Below are positions 32,122 through 35,414 of a stretch of 35,414 nucleotides of DNA, in pieces. The DNA comes from an uncultured bacterium (lineage in GTDB: Bacteria; Bacillota; Clostridia; Lachnospirales; Lachnospiraceae): contig CALZQA010000021.1 in assembly GCA_945828315.1 (NCBI GenBank), forward strand, positions 1 to 35,414. Reading direction: 5' to 3'. The notes below the pieces were generated by a model. The model was not told where the DNA came from. It was given only the letters and a program-made list of their open reading frames with translations, and ran no database searches. The position numbers and the translations under genes were made by a program. Position 1 is the first letter of the stretch. Each line of letters starts with the position of its first letter.

Positions 32122-33236
32122 AAGCATTAGGAATTATTTTAGCCGGTGGTAACAACCAGAGAATGGATGCGTTATCACGTAAAAGAGCGATCGCTGCAAT
32201 GCCTGTAGCAGGAAGCTTCCGTTGCATCGATTTTGCGCTGAGTAATATGTCAAACTCCCACATACAGAAGGTGGCAGTGCTGTCACAGTACAATGCACGT
32301 TCTTTAAATGAGCATCTGAGTTCATCAAAATGGTGGGATTTCGGTAGAAAACAGGGCGGACTGTTCGTATTTACACCGACGGTCACTGCTGATAACAGCT
32401 GGTGGTACCGCGGTACAGCGGATGCCATGTATCAGAATATCGAGTGGTTAAAGCGATGTCATGAACCGTATGTGATCATCTCCAGCGGCGATTGTGTATA
32501 TAAAATGGATTACAATGAGCTGCTTGATTATCATATTGAGAAAAAAGCGGATATCACCATCGCAGTGAAGGACATGCCACAGGGTGTGGATGTGAGCCGT
32601 TTCGGTGTCGTTCGCATGAATGAAGATTCACGGATCACTTACTTTGAGGAGAAGCCCATGGTGGCACAGTCCAATACGATCTCTACCGGTGTGTATGTCA
32701 TCAGGCGCAGACAGCTGATCGAATTGTTGGAGCAGTGCGCAGCGGAGGATCGCTGGAACTTTGTAACAGACATTCTGATCCGTTATAAAGACCTGAAGCG
32801 TATTTATGGCTATAAGATGAAGGGTTACTGGAACAATATCTCCACCGTGGATTCTTACTATCAGACAAACATGGATTTCCTGAAGCCGGAGGTTCGACAG
32901 TACTTCTTCAAGGAAGCGCCGCGTATCTATTCCAAGGTGGATGATCTTCCGCCGGCCAAGTATAATGAGGGCTCTGATGTCCGCAATTCGCTGGTGGCAA
33001 GCGGCTCGATCATCAATGGAAAGGTGGAAAATTCCATCCTCTTCAAGGAAGCGTTTATCGGCAAGAACTGTATTATCAAGAACTCGATCATTTTGAACGA
33101 GGTGTATATCGGAGATAACACGCATATTGAAAACTGTATCGTGGAGAGTCGCGGTACATTAAAGCCGAATATGTATTACTTTGGGGATGGCGAGATACAG
33201 ATCGTTGTTGGCGAGAACAACCGGTATGGTATCTGA
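32118..33236 (+). CDS. glgD: Glucose-1-phosphate adenylyltransferase, GlgD subunit
   Basis: A 372-residue partner of GlgC. The fold is the same ([43 protein letters not shown] ... [13 protein letters not shown] ... [18 protein letters not shown]), but the phosphate-binding loop reads [15 protein letters not shown] rather than GGxGxRL...KPA, and the metal Asp region is SGDCVY. These changes are typical of GlgD, which is poorly catalytic itself and raises GlgC activity. The C-terminal beta-helix is shorter than in GlgC. The start overlaps the glgC stop. spoVG follows after 49 bases. Confidence 0.96.
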   Translation: MKALGIILAGGNNQRMDALSRKRAIAAMPVAGSFRCIDFALSNMSNSHIQKVAVLSQYNARSLNEHLSSSKWWDFGRKQGGLFVFTPTVTADNSWWYRGTADAMYQNIEWLKRCHEPYVIISSGDCVYKMDYNELLDYHIEKKADITIAVKDMPQGVDVSRFGVVRMNEDSRITYFEEKPMVAQSNTISTGVYVIRRRQLIELLEQCAAEDRWNFVTDILIRYKDLKRIYGYKMKGYWNNISTVDSYYQTNMDFLKPEVRQYFFKEAPRIYSKVDDLPPAKYNEGSDVRNSLVASGSIINGKVENSILFKEAFIGKNCIIKNSIILNEVYIGDNTHIENCIVESRGTLKPNMYYFGDGEIQIVVGENNRYGI

Positions 33237-33285
33237 ATGACAGTTTCGCAATGCGGACTGTAATGCAAAAAGGGGGTTAGAACAA

Positions 33286-33558
33286 ATGGAGATTACGGAT
33301 ATCAGGATCCGTAGACTGGAAGGCAACAATAAGATGAAGGCGATCGTCTCTATCACGATTGATGATGAGTTTGTTCTGCATGATATCAAGGTCGTGGATG
33401 GAGAAAAAGGCCTGTTCATTGCGATGCCAAGCAAAAAGACCGCGGATGGCGAGTACCGCGATATTGCACATCCGATCAAGACGGAGACCAGAAACCGCAT
33501 TCAGAAGATGATCCTGGAGCGTTATGCGCAGGAAGAAGAATTGGCGGGAGAAGGGTAA
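33286..33558 (+). CDS. spoVG: SpoVG, RNA/DNA-binding regulator
   Basis: A 90-residue protein of the SpoVG family, global regulators that bind RNA and DNA and act on septation and sporulation in Bacillus. [64 protein letters not shown] is almost a family consensus; the C-terminal helix [15 protein letters not shown] holds the nucleic-acid-binding basic residues. GGGGG lies 11-15 bases before the ATG. A terminator follows at 33576. Its presence fits a Firmicute and does not by itself prove sporulation. Confidence 0.97.
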   Translation: MEITDIRIRRLEGNNKMKAIVSITIDDEFVLHDIKVVDGEKGLFIAMPSKKTADGEYRDIAHPIKTETRNRIQKMILERYAQEEELAGEG

Positions 33559-33575
33559 CATACATAAAAAGATTT

Positions 33576-33609
33576 TTCAAGGGTTGTCGGACGGCAGCCC
33601 TTGAATTTT
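33576..33609 (+). terminator. Terminator of spoVG
   Basis: An 11-bp stem (33576-33586 with 33595-33605, one G-U wobble), an 8-nt loop and TTTT at 33606-33609. The 3' arm overlaps the -35 box of the next promoter. Confidence 0.8.
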
Positions 33610-33629
33610 GCGAAAAATTAGGCTACACT
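33601..33629 (+). promoter_or_regulatory. Promoter of the glmU-pth-mfd group
   Basis: TTGAAT (33601-33606), a 17-base spacer and TACACT (33624-33629). The -35 lies in the 3' arm of the spoVG terminator. Confidence 0.6.
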
Positions 33630-33665
33630 AGACAGAACAGTTACGAAAAGGGAGGATTCCTATCT

Positions 33666-34400
33666 ATGAGTAAACGGAAAGCCGTTATTCTGGCGGCAGG
33701 AAAAGGAACACGCATGAAGTCAGATCTTCCAAAGGTCGTGCATCGGATTGAAGGAAAGTGCCTGGTTGATTATGTGATAGAAGCGGCGCGTGGCGCAGAT
33801 GTATCGGAGATCTGTCTGGTGGTCGGATATAAGCACGAGATCGTGGAAAGAGAGATCGCAAGCCGTGATGTTGTTTTCACGCTGCAGCCCGAGCAGTTGG
33901 GGACCGGTCATGCAGTGAAATGCGCTCGGGAATTTCTGGGAGATGAAGGGCAGACATTGATCCTGTTCGGAGACACACCGCTGATCACAGCACAGACACT
34001 GCGCCGGCTCAGTGAGTATCATGAAGCTCACGGAAACACAGTGACGGTGCTCTCGGCAAAGGTCGATGATCCCACCGGATACGGTCGTATCATCCGCGAT
34101 GGGCAGGGATGCTTTGTAAAGAGCGTGGAGCATAAGGATGCCAATGAGGAAGAACTTGCGTCTCACGAGATCAATTCCGGCATGTATATCTTTGACACTG
34201 CCGAGCTGAAAGCAGCGCTTGATCTCATTCGCCCCAACAATGCGCAGGGTGAATATTATCTGCCCGACACGCTCACGATAATAAAAGAAAAAGGATTAAA
34301 GGTGGATGCATATGCGCTGGAGGATGCGACAGACATTACAGGCGTTAACGACCAGATACAGCTCGCAGAAGCGGCAAAAATCATTAGAGAAAGAAGCTAA
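33666..34400 (+). CDS. glmU: GlmU-type uridylyltransferase, single domain (no acetyltransferase domain)
   Basis: A 244-residue nucleotidyltransferase equal to the N-terminal half of GlmU, which makes UDP-GlcNAc from GlcNAc-1-phosphate and UTP. AVILAAGKGTRMKSDLPKVVHRIEGKCLVDYVI is the G-x-G-T-R-M-K signature loop; LQPEQLGTGHAVKCA, FGDTPLI and SGMYIFDTAEL complete the fold. Normal GlmU is about 450 residues, with a beta-helix acetyltransferase domain; here a stop comes at 34398 and pth starts 4 bases later, so that domain is absent rather than frameshifted. The GlcN-1-P acetyltransferase step must be supplied elsewhere, or the substrate differs. GGGAGG lies 9 bases before the ATG. Confidence 0.88.
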   Translation: MSKRKAVILAAGKGTRMKSDLPKVVHRIEGKCLVDYVIEAARGADVSEICLVVGYKHEIVEREIASRDVVFTLQPEQLGTGHAVKCAREFLGDEGQTLILFGDTPLITAQTLRRLSEYHEAHGNTVTVLSAKVDDPTGYGRIIRDGQGCFVKSVEHKDANEEELASHEINSGMYIFDTAELKAALDLIRPNNAQGEYYLPDTLTIIKEKGLKVDAYALEDATDITGVNDQIQLAEAAKIIRERS

Positions 34401-34404
34401 AATT

Positions 34405-34974
34405 ATGTATGTAATAGCCGGACTTGGTAACCCGGACAAAAAGTATGAAAAAACGAGACACAATGTCGGGTTTGATGTCATAGACGCGATGGCAAAAAAA
34501 TATAATGTAGAATTAACAGAGAAAAAACATAAGGCGATCTGCGGCAGTGGCTATATTGCCGGGCAGAAGGTGTTGCTTGTAAAACCTCAGACTTATATGA
34601 ATCTGAGCGGTGAGAGCATCCAGGCGATCCTGAACTTTTACAAGCTGGACGCGGAGAGTGAGCTGCTGGTGATCTATGATGATATCAGTCTTGCGCCGGG
34701 GCGTATCCGTGTGCGTGCAAAAGGAAGTGCCGGCGGACATAACGGTATCAAGAATATCATAGCCATGACCGGTACGCAGGGGTTTGCGCGGATCAGGATC
34801 GGTGTCGGTGAAAAACCGCAAGGGTGGGATCTGGCAGATTACGTTCTGGGGCGTTTTTCCAAAGAGGAGCGTGCATTGGTGGAGGATGCCTTTGCAGATG
34901 CGATGGAGGCGGCGGAGATGATCCTGATGGATGATCTGCCCGGTGCGATGAATAAATTTAACGGCAAAAAGTGA
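34405..34974 (+). CDS. pth: Peptidyl-tRNA hydrolase
   Basis: A 189-residue enzyme that frees tRNA from prematurely released peptidyl-tRNA. MYVIAGLGNPDKKYEKTRHNVGFDVID contains the catalytic His (RHNVGF). KPQTYMNLSGESI, VIYDDISLAPGRIRVRAKGSAGGHNGIKNI (catalytic Asp and the GGHNG motif) and RIRIGVGEKP are the other family motifs. The start at 34405 follows the glmU stop by 4 bases; a longer frame starting at 34306 lies inside glmU and is rejected. mfd starts 14 bases downstream. The order glmU-pth-mfd resembles that found widely in Firmicutes. Confidence 0.97.
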   Translation: MYVIAGLGNPDKKYEKTRHNVGFDVIDAMAKKYNVELTEKKHKAICGSGYIAGQKVLLVKPQTYMNLSGESIQAILNFYKLDAESELLVIYDDISLAPGRIRVRAKGSAGGHNGIKNIIAMTGTQGFARIRIGVGEKPQGWDLADYVLGRFSKEERALVEDAFADAMEAAEMILMDDLPGAMNKFNGKK

Positions 34975-34988
34975 TTGAAGGATGAACA

Positions 34989-35368
34989 ATGGAGGCATTT
35001 TTGCAGCCACTCAGAGAGTGGAAGGACTATGAGACAGTTGAGAGGAAGCTGCCTGATCTGAAAGGCACGATCGAGATATCCGGGTGCATGGATGCGCAGA
35101 AGGCTCACTTGATCTATGGGCTGGGTGCGCGTGACTGCAGCCGGCTTATTGTCACGTTTCAGGAGCAGAAGGCGAAGGAACTCTATGAGGATTATCGCTT
35201 TTTTGACGAGGATGTGCTGTACTTCCCGGCGAAGGACGTGCTGTTTTATCAATCCGATCTGCGGGGTAATGCGCTCACGCGGGAGCGGCTGAGTGTTTTG
35301 CAGGCATTGCTGGAATCACAGCCGGTGACGGTGATCACCACTTTTGATGCGCTTATGAACCGCATGAG
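34989..35368 (+). CDS. mfd: Transcription-repair coupling factor Mfd, N-terminal part (cut by contig end)
   Basis: The first 126 residues of Mfd, an ATP-dependent translocase that removes stalled RNA polymerase and recruits UvrA; the whole protein is about 1100-1200 residues. The visible part, with VTFQEQKAKELYEDYRFF and LYFPAKDVLFYQSDLRGNALTRERLSVLQALL, matches the UvrB-homology domain 1 of Mfd. GAAGGA (34978-34983) lies 5 bases before the ATG. The frame runs on past 35368, but what follows is adapter, not genome: the apparent tail CLLYTSPSPRDATLS is an artefact. Position after pth supports the call. Confidence 0.92.
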
Positions 35369-35414
35369 CTGTCTCTTATACACATCTCCGAGCCCACGGG
35401 ACGCTACGCTATCT
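35369..35414. other. Nextera sequencing adapter at the contig end (artefact)
   Basis: CTGTCTCTTATACACATCT (35369-35387) is the Tn5 mosaic end used in Nextera libraries. CCGAGCCCACGGGAC (35388-35402) is the rest of the Read 2 adapter with one change (G for A at 35399). GCTACGCT (35403-35410) matches i7 index N709 as I recall it, and ATCT (35411-35414) begins the P7 side. These 46 bases should be trimmed. Confidence 0.97.

Overview
The window looks like chromosomal DNA from a Gram-positive member of the Clostridia, most likely Lachnospiraceae. This rests on gene content and order (glgC-glgD-spoVG-short glmU-pth-mfd; dnaD-helicase loader-prs; groES-groEL with a CIRCE operator), GGAGG-type ribosome binding sites, LVGC lipoboxes and the style of the proteins. 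No taxonomic search was possible. The right edge is a contig end: the last 46 bases are Nextera sequencing adapter with an index, not genome.

Layout. (1) 1-2381 is the end of an integrated mobile element: a sigma-region-4-like protein, an excisionase-like protein, a small ribbon-helix-helix protein and a Tn916-type tyrosine integrase whose catalytic HxxR arginine reads as glycine. A 600-base gene-free stretch follows, with repeats that may hold the attachment site. (2) 2884-8434 handles amino acids and nitrogen: a class I amidotransferase (peptidase C26), a polar amino-acid ABC transporter (binding lipoprotein, permease, ATPase), a cytidylate-kinase-like protein and, facing them, glutamate dehydrogenase followed by an Lrp/AsnC regulator. 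(3) 8435-10853 is a patchwork: a decayed membrane-protein gene that still has a promoter, a GNAT acetyltransferase, a NifX-Cys/His-FKBP fusion, an 18-codon remnant of yaaA and a small unknown protein. (4) 10854-18429 is a peptide utilisation block: a C69 dipeptidase and a complete oppABCDF operon with promoter, leader hairpin and terminator. (5) 18452-20264 holds three regulators (two XRE, one LysR). (6) 20333-22368 is groES-groEL. (7) 22391-25618 is a membrane glycolipid cluster: a GT2 glycosyltransferase fused to a winged-helix domain, a PlsY-like acyltransferase and a diacylglycerol-glycosyltransferase-like GT28 enzyme. (8) 25622-28850, minus strand, encodes dnaD, a DnaC/DnaI-type helicase loader and PRPP synthetase. 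(9) 28851-29152 has a cluster of DnaA boxes. (10) murC runs leftward; glgC-glgD, spoVG, a one-domain glmU, pth and truncated mfd run rightward.

The most interesting signals are: three promoters (for the amidotransferase, oppA and the decayed gene) that each fire straight into a terminator-like hairpin with a similar GUGRA...GCG motif in the loop; the DnaA-box cluster between the primosome genes and murC; the GT2-winged-helix and NifX-SlyD fusions; and the glycine in the integrase active site. No CRISPR array, tRNA, rRNA or complete defence system was found.
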